Source: Dyella jiangningensis
GTDB taxonomy: Bacteria; Pseudomonadota; Gammaproteobacteria; Xanthomonadales; Rhodanobacteraceae
Direction of reading: 5' to 3'
NCBI RefSeq assembly: GCF_003264855.1
Contig: NZ_NFZS01000001.1
Span: forward strand, 2,232,001-2,296,000
Length of the DNA: 64,000 nucleotides
Shown here: one piece after another, positions 46,143 to 56,794 of the stretch
How the letters are laid out: each line of letters begins with the position of its first letter
Position numbering within the stretch: position 1 is the first letter of the stretch
Made by a program: the position numbers and the translations under genes
Notes under the pieces: model-generated
The model's database searches: none
What the model saw: only the letters and a program-made list of their open reading frames with translations
What the model was told of the DNA's origin: nothing

Positions 46143-47300
46143 ATGCAGTTCACCCACGAGCACCAGGAGCTGCAGCGCAGCCTCAAGCGCTTCATCGACA
46201 GCGAGATCAATCCGCACGTCGATGCATGGGAGGCGGCCGAGATGTTTCCCGCCAAGGAATTGTTCAAGAAGATGGGGGCGCTGGGTTTTCTCGGCATCGC
46301 CAAGCCGACCTCGTTTGGTGGCCTCGGGCTCGATTATTCGTATGCCGTCGCGATGGCTGAAACACTCGGCCACATCCACTGCGCCGGCGTGCCCATGGCG
46401 ATCGGCGTGCAGACCGACATGGCGACGCCGGCGCTGGCGCGCTTCGGCTCGGACGAGCTGCGCAAGCAGTTCCTCGCGCCCGCGATCAGCGGCGACGCCG
46501 TCGCATGCATCGGCGTGTCGGAGCAGGGCGCGGGATCCGACGTCGCGGCGATCAAGACCCACGCGCGCAAGGATGGCGGCGACTACATCATCAACGGCAG
46601 CAAGATGTGGATCACCAACAGCCTGCAGGCCGACTGGATGTGCCTGCTGGCCAATACGTCGGATGACGCCGCGCACCGCAACAAGTCGCTGATCATCGTG
46701 CCGATGGACACCAGGGGCGTGTCGGTTGGCAAGAAGATCCGCAAGATCGGCATGAACGCGTCGGATACCGGCCTGATCTACTTCGACGACGTGCGTGTGC
46801 CGCAGCGTTACCGCATCGGCGACGAGGGTAGGGGCTTCACCTACCAGATGCTGCAGTTCCAGGAAGAGCGCATGTGGGCGGCGGCGAGCAACCTGCAGAT
46901 GCTGACGGCATGCATCGATACCACCATCGAATATGCGCGTGAACGCAAGCTGTTCGGCGCCAGCGTGCTGGACAACCAATGGGTGCATTTCAAGCTGGCG
47001 GAACTCAAGACCGAAGTGGAGGCGCTGCGTGCGCTGACCTATCGCGCCTGCGAACTCTACGTCAGCGGCCAGGACGTGACGGAGCTGGCTTCCATGGCCA
47101 AGCTCAAGGCGGGCCGGCTCGCCCGCATCGTGCCCGATACCTGCCTGCAGTTCTGGGGCGGCATGGGTTACACCTGGGACAACCCGGTCTCGCGTTTTTA
47201 TCGTGACGGCCGCCTCGCGTCCATCGGCGGCGGCGCGGACGAGGTGATGCTCGGCATCATCTGCAAGTACATGAACACGCTGCCGGGCAGGAAGGACTGA
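46143..47300 (+). CDS. atuD: Acyl-CoA dehydrogenase (AtuD-like)
   Basis: 385 residues, the normal length. The FAD-linked family motifs are visible: CIGVSEQGAGSDVAAIKTHA, KMWITNSLQADWMCLLAN, RKIGMNASDTGLIYFDDVRVP and the C-terminal GGMGYTWDNPVSRFYRDGR, IGGGADEVMLGII. It oxidises a saturated acyl-CoA to the 2-enoyl-CoA with electron-transfer flavoprotein as acceptor; in the Atu pathway this would be citronellyl-CoA to geranyl-CoA, the step just before the carboxylase. It lies 41 bases after the beta subunit and 3 bases before the alpha subunit gene. Confidence 0.92.
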   Translation: MQFTHEHQELQRSLKRFIDSEINPHVDAWEAAEMFPAKELFKKMGALGFLGIAKPTSFGGLGLDYSYAVAMAETLGHIHCAGVPMAIGVQTDMATPALARFGSDELRKQFLAPAISGDAVACIGVSEQGAGSDVAAIKTHARKDGGDYIINGSKMWITNSLQADWMCLLANTSDDAAHRNKSLIIVPMDTRGVSVGKKIRKIGMNASDTGLIYFDDVRVPQRYRIGDEGRGFTYQMLQFQEERMWAAASNLQMLTACIDTTIEYARERKLFGASVLDNQWVHFKLAELKTEVEALRALTYRACELYVSGQDVTELASMAKLKAGRLARIVPDTCLQFWGGMGYTWDNPVSRFYRDGRLASIGGGADEVMLGIICKYMNTLPGRKD

Positions 47301-47303
47301 GCG

Positions 47304-49295
<1,992 letters not shown>

Positions 49296-49301
49296 GCAGG
49301 C

Positions 49302-49958
49302 TCAGGATGGCGTGCGAAGGATGAACCGCACGGCCTGGTCGGCCAGTGCGTCGATGCTGATGCCCGCACCTTCCTGGTACCACTGGGCCGTCCAGTTGAG
49401 CGCGCCGAACATCAGCAGTCGGTCCACCCGCGTGGGCTGTGCCCACTCGCCCGAGGCGTGGAGGCGTTCGATCACGCGCGCCCAGATGGCTTCGTAGCGA
49501 TCCTTGAGCGCGATGATGTGCGCCTGCGCCGAGGTGTCCAGCGAGCGCCACTCGTACAGCATGACCGGGATGAAGTCCTGGTTCGGCGCGAGCAGAGTAT
49601 AGAGATGCGCCCGCACGAGCTGCCGCAGTGCTTCACGCGGTGGCAGGCTGTCGGCAGCGATCGCCTCGATATCGGCGAGCGCCACGGTCAGGCCGTGCTC
49701 GATCACCGCCTGCAGGATGTCCTGCTTGGTCTTGAAGTAGTAGAACCAGCTGCCCGCATGCACGCCGGCCGCGGCGGCGATGTCACGCACGGTGGTGTTG
49801 CCGTAACCCTTCTCGCGAAACAGTCGCGCCGACTGCTCGATCAGCTCCCTGCGCAAACCTTCGTTGGCGTCCTGCGCCGGACGGCCACGCTTGCGCCGCG
49901 TCGTCGCTTCCGTGGCGACTGCCGGCTTGGTCGGTTTGGAGTGGCGCGACTTTGGCAT
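49302..49958 (-). CDS. TetR/AcrR family transcriptional regulator
   Basis: 218 residues. A basic, disordered N-terminus (about 30 residues, KPTKPAVATEATTRRKRGRP) precedes the helix-turn-helix: ELIEQSARLFREKGYGNTTV and DIAAAAGVHAGSWFYYFKTK. The rest is a helical ligand-binding domain. It is convergent with the Atu-type operon, ending 6 bases from it, which makes control of that operon plausible, in the way AtuR represses atu genes in Pseudomonas, though AtuR sits upstream there. Ligand unknown. Confidence 0.9.
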   Translation of the reverse strand: MPKSRHSKPTKPAVATEATTRRKRGRPAQDANEGLRRELIEQSARLFREKGYGNTTVRDIAAAAGVHAGSWFYYFKTKQDILQAVIEHGLTVALADIEAIAADSLPPREALRQLVRAHLYTLLAPNQDFIPVMLYEWRSLDTSAQAHIIALKDRYEAIWARVIERLHASGEWAQPTRVDRLLMFGALNWTAQWYQEGAGISIDALADQAVRFILRTPS

Positions 49959-50144
49959 GCCTGTACCCGTCGAATGCTCCGCTGCATCTTAGCGGTGCTT
50001 CGGCATCGCAGGCATCTCGGCAGGCATGGAAAGGAATGAGCGAGGCAGACCTGGCACGGGGAGGGGTGGATCAATGCCAGGCTGCCTCGCTCATGATCGA
50101 ACCTTGGCCCTCTCCCTCGCGGAAAAGGGCGTCATGCGCGTGGA

Positions 50145-52505
50145 CTAGGGTTTGCTCGCCGACATCGAGTGCGGCGCGTCGTGCGGGTCGGCGCCCCAGC
50201 GCTTGTTCGGCTCGGGGCCCATGGTGAGCACCAAGGTGGCGCCGTCCGCGATATCGGCATGACTGAACCAGGGCTTGGTCCACGGCTTGCCGTTGAGCGT
50301 GGCCGACTGGATGTACATGTTCTTCGCCGAGTTGTTGCGCGCGACGATCTCGAAGACCTTGCCGTTGCCCAGATGCAGGCGAACGCGATCGAAGATCGGG
50401 CTGCCGAGGATGTAGTCGGGAGTCGACGGATCCACCGGATAGAAACCCATCGCACTCAGCACATACCAAGACGACGTCGAACCCTGGTCGTCCATGCCGG
50501 GGTAGCCGTAGCCGCTGGCGTCACTGCCGTACATCTCGTCGAGGATGCGGCGTGTCAGCGCCTGCGTCTTCCAGGGCTGGCCGCCCCATGCGTACAGGTA
50601 CGCCGCCTGCTGGTCGGGCTGGTTGCCCTGCACGTACTGGCCGATCAGGCCCGTGCAATCGCGACAGATACCCTTGGCCGTATACGGCGTGGAGAAGAAC
50701 GCATCGAGCTTGGCGTTGAACGCGTCACGCCCGCCCAGCAGATCCATCAAGCCCTGCACGTCGTGCGGCACCAGCCACAGCGTGGACCAGCCCGAGGCTT
50801 CCTTCATCATGAAGTTGTAGTAGGGCTCGCCCGGGTCGAATGGCGAAATCCACTTGCCGTCCTCGGTGCGCCCACGCACGAAGCCGACCGACGGATCAAA
50901 CACGTTGCGGTAGTTGCCGGCGCGGCGCAGGAACATCTGCGCGTCTTCCGCCTTGCCAAGCCGTTGGGCGACATCGGCCAGCGCATGGTCATCCCAGGCG
51001 TATTCGAGCGTGGTGGCGGCGCCGGCCTTGCCGCCTGCATAGGGCGGACTGGGATTGCCCGGAGGCACGATGTCGGAGATCCAGCAGTTCTTCATGTATT
51101 CGGCCAGATAGCCCCGCGGACCCTTGGGGTCGGTGGCGTTCTTGCGCAGGTATTCGTACGCGGCCGCATAGTCGAATGGAATGCCGCGCTGCCAGGCGCC
51201 GTCGTAGAGGAACACGGCATGGTCGCCATGGAACGAGGTGTCCATGTAGCCGCGTTCGCGGGCGCGGTCCAGTTCCGAATGCATGATGTTCTGCACGACA
51301 TCCGGCTCGAGCAGCATCAGCAGCGTGATCTGGTTGCGGCCGGTATCCCAGAAGGGCACGGGGCCATAGCGGTCGTAACTGGCCACCTGCGCCTTGCCGT
51401 CGGTGCCGGTGAAGTGCTCGCCCTTGCGCGCGAGCAGGCGCGGGCTGGCAAACGAGTGGTACAGCGTCGAGTAGAACAGCATGCGCTGCTTCGACGTGCC
51501 GCCGGTGACTTCGACGCGGTCGAACAGTTTCTGCCATGCCGCCCGCGCCTGTGCATGCACGCGCTCGAAGTTCCCATCGGGATCCTCGTTGCGCAGCCGC
51601 TGCTCGGCTTCCTCGGCGCTATGGCCATGGGCGACCTTCACCAGCACCTGCTCGCCGGCCTTCGTATCGAAGGTGACGTAGGCGCCCGCATAGCTGCCGG
51701 ACACCGTGCGGCGTGCGGGCTGCACGTCGGCATCGCCGATGCCATAGCCTTCATGGTCGTGGTCAGCACGGAAGGTGCCGAAGGCGGCGAACGGCCGCGA
51801 GAATTCGGCCACGAACCAATCGCCGTCCGAATCGCGCTCCGGGCGCCCCATCTTGGAGACGCCGCGAATGGTGCGATCGCCAACGACTTCCACGTCACCG
51901 CCGGAGCGGCGCAGGTTGATCACGACGTTCGAGCGGTGGCTCTCGGGAAAGGTGAAGCGCATCAGGCTGGTGCGCTGCGTCGCGGTGAGTTCCACCTTGG
52001 TGCGGAAAGTGGCGAGATCCACCGCGTAATAGCCCGGCGAAGCCTTCTCGCTGGCCTTGTCGTAGGTCGATTGCGCGTAGTCGGGTGGCACGGTCCAGTC
52101 GCCCACCACCGGCATGATCATCGGCGAAGCGCGGCCGCCGTAGGTCGAGCCGCCACCGGTGAAGCCGATCATCGTCGGCCTCGGGTAGTAGTACGACATG
52201 CCGACGCCTGCGGGATAGCTGAGGTCGACGTTGAGGTTGACCGGTGTCGCTTCGGTGGAGCTTTGCGGCAGCGTCGCGCCTGGGGACGTCATGCCCGAAT
52301 AGAGCGGCTCGCCGGGAGGTGGCGAATTGCCGATGAATTCCTGCCGGTCCAGCGGTGCAGTGCCGACCAACGGATTGGCGAGATCGATGCTCGACGTCGC
52401 GGAAGGCGCATCGCCCTTCGTGGCATACGCCGCGCCGATGCTGCCGAGCGCGACGATCGTCAGTGCCAATGTGCGACGACGAAGTCGGTATAACGATGGT
52501 TTCAT
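50145..52505 (-). CDS. GH92 family alpha-mannosidase, exported
   Basis: 786 residues. A Sec signal (RRRTLALTIVALGSIGAAYA) is cleaved near residue 29. GH92 motifs: MMKEASGWSTLWLVPHDVQG, in which Glu four residues before the first Trp aligns with the general acid of characterised GH92 enzymes (EGNAWQY), GNQPDQQAAYLYAWGGQPWK, and PGMDDQGSTSSWYVLSAMGF with the paired Asp bases. The enzymes are Ca-dependent, inverting exo-alpha-mannosidases, mostly alpha-1,2 or alpha-1,3 linkages of N-glycans or mannans. The motif EGNAW is changed to EASGW, so specificity may differ. It lies 69 bases after the TonB receptor on the same strand, probably the same operon. Confidence 0.9.
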   Translation of the reverse strand: MKPSLYRLRRRTLALTIVALGSIGAAYATKGDAPSATSSIDLANPLVGTAPLDRQEFIGNSPPPGEPLYSGMTSPGATLPQSSTEATPVNLNVDLSYPAGVGMSYYYPRPTMIGFTGGGSTYGGRASPMIMPVVGDWTVPPDYAQSTYDKASEKASPGYYAVDLATFRTKVELTATQRTSLMRFTFPESHRSNVVINLRRSGGDVEVVGDRTIRGVSKMGRPERDSDGDWFVAEFSRPFAAFGTFRADHDHEGYGIGDADVQPARRTVSGSYAGAYVTFDTKAGEQVLVKVAHGHSAEEAEQRLRNEDPDGNFERVHAQARAAWQKLFDRVEVTGGTSKQRMLFYSTLYHSFASPRLLARKGEHFTGTDGKAQVASYDRYGPVPFWDTGRNQITLLMLLEPDVVQNIMHSELDRARERGYMDTSFHGDHAVFLYDGAWQRGIPFDYAAAYEYLRKNATDPKGPRGYLAEYMKNCWISDIVPPGNPSPPYAGGKAGAATTLEYAWDDHALADVAQRLGKAEDAQMFLRRAGNYRNVFDPSVGFVRGRTEDGKWISPFDPGEPYYNFMMKEASGWSTLWLVPHDVQGLMDLLGGRDAFNAKLDAFFSTPYTAKGICRDCTGLIGQYVQGNQPDQQAAYLYAWGGQPWKTQALTRRILDEMYGSDASGYGYPGMDDQGSTSSWYVLSAMGFYPVDPSTPDYILGSPIFDRVRLHLGNGKVFEIVARNNSAKNMYIQSATLNGKPWTKPWFSHADIADGATLVLTMGPEPNKRWGADPHDAPHSMSASKP

Positions 52506-52574
52506 GGGCTCTTCCAGAAGACGGATCGATCGTGGGGCCGGGCAGGAAACCCGGCCCCACGCACGCTTTCTTGC

Positions 52575-55500
52575 TTAACCGCCATCACCGAACTTGTACG
52601 TCAGGCCCACGTAGTACTGGCGCCCGGCGTATTCGAGCTGGTACAGGCGCGCCGTCGTGTCGCCACCCAGGTACTGGCGAGGCAACGACTTGGTGACGTT
52701 GATGATCGACGCGGTCACCATCAGGTGCTTGTTGAACTCGTAGTCGCCGTTCAGGTCGATCTGGTTGTACGGCTCCGTGTAGATCGGCAGGCCGGCAGCG
52801 AGGCCCTGCATGGTGCGACCCGTCCAGTTGCTGGTTGCGCGCAGCAGCAGCCCGTTCTTTTCATAGAACAGCGACACGTTCGCCGCGTACTTGGCGCTGC
52901 CGATCAGCTCCGACTTGCCCACCATGGTGTCGCCGAGCGAGACCGGCGTTTCGTTGGTCTTGTTGAGCGTGTAGTTGGCGATGTAGCCGAAGCCCGAGTT
53001 GAAGGTGTGCTGCGTGTAGAGCTCCACGCCCTTGGACGTGCCGGAACGGCCGTTGGCGTTGGTGCTGTACTGCATGAAGTTCTCCTGGGTGCCGCCGACG
53101 TTCACCGTGATGTTGTTGACGGTGACCGGGACGACGAAGTTCTTCACCTTCTTTTCGAACAGGTCGAGGCCGACCACCGACTCGGGCGCGTAGTACCACT
53201 CGCCCGCCAGGTCGAACTGCGTCGCCGTGAACGGCTTCAGGTCAGCGTTGGCACCGCTGCCGTACCAGCCGGGCAGGGGAGCGCCGAACTGCTTGCGGTC
53301 GTTGTAGTAGGCCTGGGTGTTGTTGGTGAGGTTGCCCAGCTGGGCGAGGTCGGTGTAGTTGGCGCGGGCCATCGCCTGCGAGCCGGCGGCGCGCAGCACG
53401 AAGTCGTCGGCAAACGTCCACGCGATGTTGAAGCTCGGCAGGAGCTTGTTGTAGCGCTTGGACGTCGACGCGTTGGAGTACGTCTGGATCACCGACTGCT
53501 CGCGCGGCAGATACTGGAAGTCGCCCGGTGCGCACGCGCCGCCGCCGGCGTTCACGCCGCTGGCAGGGCAGATGAGGATGTTGCCGTTCGCGTCGTGGTA
53601 GTACACCGCGTTGTTGGTGGTGATCTGGTCGGCGACGGTGAGGTCCTGCTGCGTGCTGACGAAGCGCAGGCCCACGTTGCCGCGCAGCGATTCCGTGGCG
53701 AAGTTCGCCTGCACGTAGGCGGCCGAGATCTTTTCCTGGATCGTCGACTTGTCTTCCGGATGGTTGTAGACCACCCGGTCATACGTGGAGTTGAGGTGGT
53801 TGTAGTACGCCGGGAAGTTGATCGCCGGGAAGACGCTGTCGTTGTACGCCTCGTTGCTGCCATCGAGCATGCTCGGCAGCAGGAAGCCCGCCGGCAGCTG
53901 GCCGGCATTGGGATCGCAGGTCTGGAACTGCGAGGTGGTGCCCTTGCAGTACCAGCGCAGCTCGTTCTGCTGCTGTTCGGCGTGGTTGTCGCGGTACTTC
54001 GCGCCGAACTGCAGCGACTGCAGCCAGCTGTTGTCGAAGGCCCAGGTGAAGTCCAGCTGCGCGAAGTTCTGCGAGTTGGAGGTGTTGACCATGTTGGAAC
54101 CGGTCGAGCCCAGGTCCACCTGTCCCGCGCCGGCGAGCATGTTCTGCAACACTTGCGGCGAAGCGGTGAGGGTCGGCTTGCCATTGAGCGTCCACGCGGC
54201 GCCGTTGCTGCCGTCCACCCACTGGCCATTGACGAAGTTGCGCGGCTTGGCGGCCATGCCCAGTTCGATCGACGGACCACCGGTCGCCCAGGTGCGGCCG
54301 ACGTTGAACGAACCGCTGAGGTTGCCGCCGTTGTCCCACTCGCCTTCGAGGTTGATCGTCTGCGAGGTGGCCTTTTCGACGGAGTAGTTGCCGTTGAGCC
54401 AGGGGATTTCCGTGGAGCACACATCGACCGGCTGACGTGTCGCGCCGGTCACCGGGTTGGTGATCGAATTGCATCCGGTGCCCGCCGGCGGAAGCACATA
54501 GTTCGCGCCGGTAACGACCGTGTGCGACGGGTCGAACGTCAGGCCGTTGGAAGCGAGCAGTCGGCCCTGCTGGTCGGCATAGCTGCCGGTGGGCAGGCCC
54601 CACTCGGGAACTTCGAGCGTGTTGGTGATCTGTGTCTGCTGCCGCTGGAAGCGGAAGTAGTTGCCCGTCAGCAGGAAGTGGTCGCTGGGCTTGAACTGCA
54701 TGGTCGCCTGCGCGCCCTTGGTCTTCAAATCCAGCTGGTTGCGGCTGGTGGCGAACTGCTGCGGCATCCAGTAGCCCGAATGGCTGTTGCCACCCTGGTC
54801 GACCACGCCGCCGCCGGACCAGAGGTCGATGTTCGGCGCTACGTCCGCGCTATACGGCCTGCCGTGCACATCCGTCGGCGGGGCGGTACACGTCGCGTGG
54901 TCGGTGCAGTCGTTGGACCACCAGTGCCAGCTCGACGCATTGGCGGTGTAGTCGACATCGCGGCGCTTCTGGTACGAACCGGCGACGAGGACGCCGAAGG
55001 TCTCGTCCTTGTTCTTCCACGACCACAGCGCGGAGCCCTGCGGCGTGATCTTGCTGCTGTTGTCCGAGCCTGCGGCATTGATGGATACGAAGCCGTCGTT
55101 CGCCTTCATTTCCAGCGGACGGCGCGTGCGCAGGTCGACGTTGCCGCCGATGCCGCCTTCGTCCAGGCGTGCTTCGAGGCTCTTGTAGAGCTTGATGTCC
55201 GAGAACATGTTGGCGGGCATCAGCGTGTAGTTGAACGAGCGCGTCAGGCTGGCCGAGGTATCGGCCGAGGCGACGTAGTTGCCGTTCAACTCGGTGAGCG
55301 TCAGTTCGGGCGCGAGGCCGCGGATGCTGACCGTCTTGCCTTCGCCCGATTCGCGGGTAATGACCACGCCAGGCACGTGCGCGAGCGCATCAGCGATGTT
55401 CTTCGCCGGGAACTGCGCGATGTTCTGCGCGTTGATCACCTCGACGATGGAATTGGAATCGCGCTTGTCCTGCATGTTCTGGTCGACCGACTGGCGGAAG

Positions 55501-55739
55501 CTCGTGACGACCACGGTGCCCAGGGTCTTGGCTTCATCGGCCTTGTCCTTGGCGCTCTTCTGGTCCGCCGGCTTGGTCGACTTGGTGGTGTCGGATGCCT
55601 GGCCCGACGTCGCCGTCGGAGCTGCAGCAGGCGTCTGCTGGGCGAAGGCGACCGCCGGCATTCCAAGGCAACCGCCGAGGATGGCCATGGTGAGGGCGGC
55701 ATACAACGGCTTGCGCGATACGTGTGGCAGGTAAGTCAT
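52575..55739 (-). CDS. TonB-dependent receptor, Xanthomonas/Caulobacter sugar type
   Basis: 1054 residues. A signal peptide ends at AVAFAQ. An Ala/Lys-rich linker precedes the TonB box and plug: TLGTVVVTSFRQSVDQNMQD, VINAQNIAQFPAKNIADALA, PGVVITRESGEGKTVSIRGL. The plug ends with ARLDEGGIGGNVDLRTRRPL. The 22-strand barrel closes with YYVGLTYKFGDGG, and the extracellular loops carry several Cys pairs (CTDHATC, CKG...CDP). Such receptors import oligosaccharides, energised by TonB. It is transcribed with the GH92 gene downstream, so mannose-rich glycans are a natural guess. Its start region has a LacI-like operator 108-122 bases upstream. Confidence 0.93.
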   Translation of the reverse strand: MTYLPHVSRKPLYAALTMAILGGCLGMPAVAFAQQTPAAAPTATSGQASDTTKSTKPADQKSAKDKADEAKTLGTVVVTSFRQSVDQNMQDKRDSNSIVEVINAQNIAQFPAKNIADALAHVPGVVITRESGEGKTVSIRGLAPELTLTELNGNYVASADTSASLTRSFNYTLMPANMFSDIKLYKSLEARLDEGGIGGNVDLRTRRPLEMKANDGFVSINAAGSDNSSKITPQGSALWSWKNKDETFGVLVAGSYQKRRDVDYTANASSWHWWSNDCTDHATCTAPPTDVHGRPYSADVAPNIDLWSGGGVVDQGGNSHSGYWMPQQFATSRNQLDLKTKGAQATMQFKPSDHFLLTGNYFRFQRQQTQITNTLEVPEWGLPTGSYADQQGRLLASNGLTFDPSHTVVTGANYVLPPAGTGCNSITNPVTGATRQPVDVCSTEIPWLNGNYSVEKATSQTINLEGEWDNGGNLSGSFNVGRTWATGGPSIELGMAAKPRNFVNGQWVDGSNGAAWTLNGKPTLTASPQVLQNMLAGAGQVDLGSTGSNMVNTSNSQNFAQLDFTWAFDNSWLQSLQFGAKYRDNHAEQQQNELRWYCKGTTSQFQTCDPNAGQLPAGFLLPSMLDGSNEAYNDSVFPAINFPAYYNHLNSTYDRVVYNHPEDKSTIQEKISAAYVQANFATESLRGNVGLRFVSTQQDLTVADQITTNNAVYYHDANGNILICPASGVNAGGGACAPGDFQYLPREQSVIQTYSNASTSKRYNKLLPSFNIAWTFADDFVLRAAGSQAMARANYTDLAQLGNLTNNTQAYYNDRKQFGAPLPGWYGSGANADLKPFTATQFDLAGEWYYAPESVVGLDLFEKKVKNFVVPVTVNNITVNVGGTQENFMQYSTNANGRSGTSKGVELYTQHTFNSGFGYIANYTLNKTNETPVSLGDTMVGKSELIGSAKYAANVSLFYEKNGLLLRATSNWTGRTMQGLAAGLPIYTEPYNQIDLNGDYEFNKHLMVTASIINVTKSLPRQYLGGDTTARLYQLEYAGRQYYVGLTYKFGDGG

Positions 55740-55846
55740 TTGGTTCTCCCCATACTTTTGATGTGCGCCCTTCTACGGTCGGCGCGGTGATCCCCCGTTT
55801 GATCACTGCTTCGTATTCATGCCGAAGGCGTCCTCCTGTCCCTAAC

Positions 55847-55861
55847 TTGGATCGATCTAAA
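55847..55861. promoter_or_regulatory. Candidate LacI-family operator, site 1 (TonB receptor side)
   Basis: TTGGATCGATCTAAA, centred on GATCGATC. The 10-base arms AACTTGGATC and GATCTAAATT match as a dyad at 8 of 10 positions. The site lies 108-122 bases before the receptor ATG. The identical 15-mer occurs at 56365-56379, near the divergent GH2 gene. A LacI-type regulator is encoded at 60299-61306, and LacI operators are typically 16-20 base palindromes with a central CG. Confidence 0.65.
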
Positions 55862-56360
55862 TTCGTGGTGAACGAAAGGCCTTGCGCGCTCGTTGGTGAA
55901 CGCTCAATGGCCCGGAGGTGCTGTCGCGAAGAGATGGGATGCGCGCCGTCCGTGAGTGGCGGCGTGATAGGTATTGCGCTTCGACGGGACGCTGTTGCAC
56001 CTGGCGGGCGCGTGGGCCGAATGTCGAGGCGAGCGGTGCGATCGATGTTGCGATGGCCGGGCGCGCGACAAGCCCGGTTTCCATTTGCTTTCGCTCGCTG
56101 CAGGGCTGGCCGTACTGCCGGGGCGGCAAGACCCCGCGCGGCAGCGCACGCCAGTCCCCACAGACGTGGCTGCGCGTGCCGCGCGAGGATGCACGATGAA
56201 TGGAACGCGGGCGAGTTTTGGTTTCATGCGGCGGCTTCCCAACTCCACATCAACCTGTCCGGCACGAAGCGGCGAGACCGGTGCAGCGCTTGCGCGTGCT
56301 CCGTGCTCTGCCTCGTACGATCCTTTAGATCCCTCCCGCCCGGGTGCTTGTTTTCACCCT

Positions 56361-56382
56361 GGGTTTGGATCGATCTAAACCC
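56361..56382. promoter_or_regulatory. Candidate LacI-family operator, site 2 (GH2 side)
   Basis: A 22-base palindrome with arms GGGTTTGGATC and GATCTAAACCC, which pair at 10 of 11 positions. It contains the same 15-mer TTGGATCGATCTAAA found at site 1, 518 bases away. It is 413-434 bases before the GH2 start codon and follows an AT-poor stretch; cgcaaattaagacgcc downstream may contain a -10. It is the better of the two sites by symmetry. Confidence 0.7.
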
Positions 56383-56718
56383 CTTCGGCGCAAATTAAGA
56401 CGCCGAACGCGCAAGCTGTCACGCTGCGCCGCAATAACGCGGCTTCTATCGCATGGGCTTCGCATCGGTGGCGCTCCCAAAATGCACGCCGTGATCGCCG
56501 GCTTCTTTAGCGGCGGTTGGCTGTAGGGGAGGTAAGCGGGCTCGTCCTTCCCGTCCAGAAGTGCGTAGCCGCGCCTCGTTCGTCGGCCGGAACCACTTCA
56601 CGTGTGCGGTGGACCAGGGCGTTTTCATGGAGGTCGCCCGGACAGGACGAGCCGCATTCGTCCACTTCATCGATGGCCCGCGTACGCGTCACGGAATCGC
56701 TTCGATGGGCTTGCATAT

Positions 56719-56729
56719 TTGTCTGACAA
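56719..56729. promoter_or_regulatory. Candidate GntR-type half-dyad, TTGTC-T-GACAA
   Basis: TTGTCTGACAA is a perfect 5+1+5 palindrome. GntR-family (FadR-subfamily) regulators often bind short dyads of this spacing. A GGACAA half-site follows at 56731-56736. It lies 66-76 bases before the GH2 start. No GntR gene is in the window, so the binding protein would be encoded elsewhere. At 11 bases it could also be chance. Confidence 0.35.
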
Positions 56730-56794
56730 TCGGACAACCTAAAAGAACGGCGGTGAACAAACCGCCACTCGCGAGGCCGATGAGGGAAGGGCGG

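Larger units (their letters stand above)
55740..56794. other. 1055-base divergent gap between TonB receptor and first GH2 gene
   Basis: Contains two copies of one near-palindrome (separate entries) and no gene I can support. A 224-codon open frame on the plus strand over 55724-56398 is arginine- and alanine-rich, crosses the receptor start and both operators, and looks like a GC-rich shadow. The middle (55870-56360) is otherwise plain. The large size, two spaced operators and divergent genes suggest a looping-type control region. Confidence 0.55.

Noticed and set aside
52523-52531. GGATCGATC between TonB receptor and GH92 as a third LacI operator
   Set aside because: Only 9 bases match the 15-mer, the flanks differ (cggatcgatcgtgg), and it lies inside a probable operon.
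55724-56398. Open frame of 224 codons across the divergent glycan-locus gap
   Set aside because: It crosses the TonB receptor start and both operator copies, is Arg/Ala-rich and shows no recognisable motif; most likely a GC-rich shadow.
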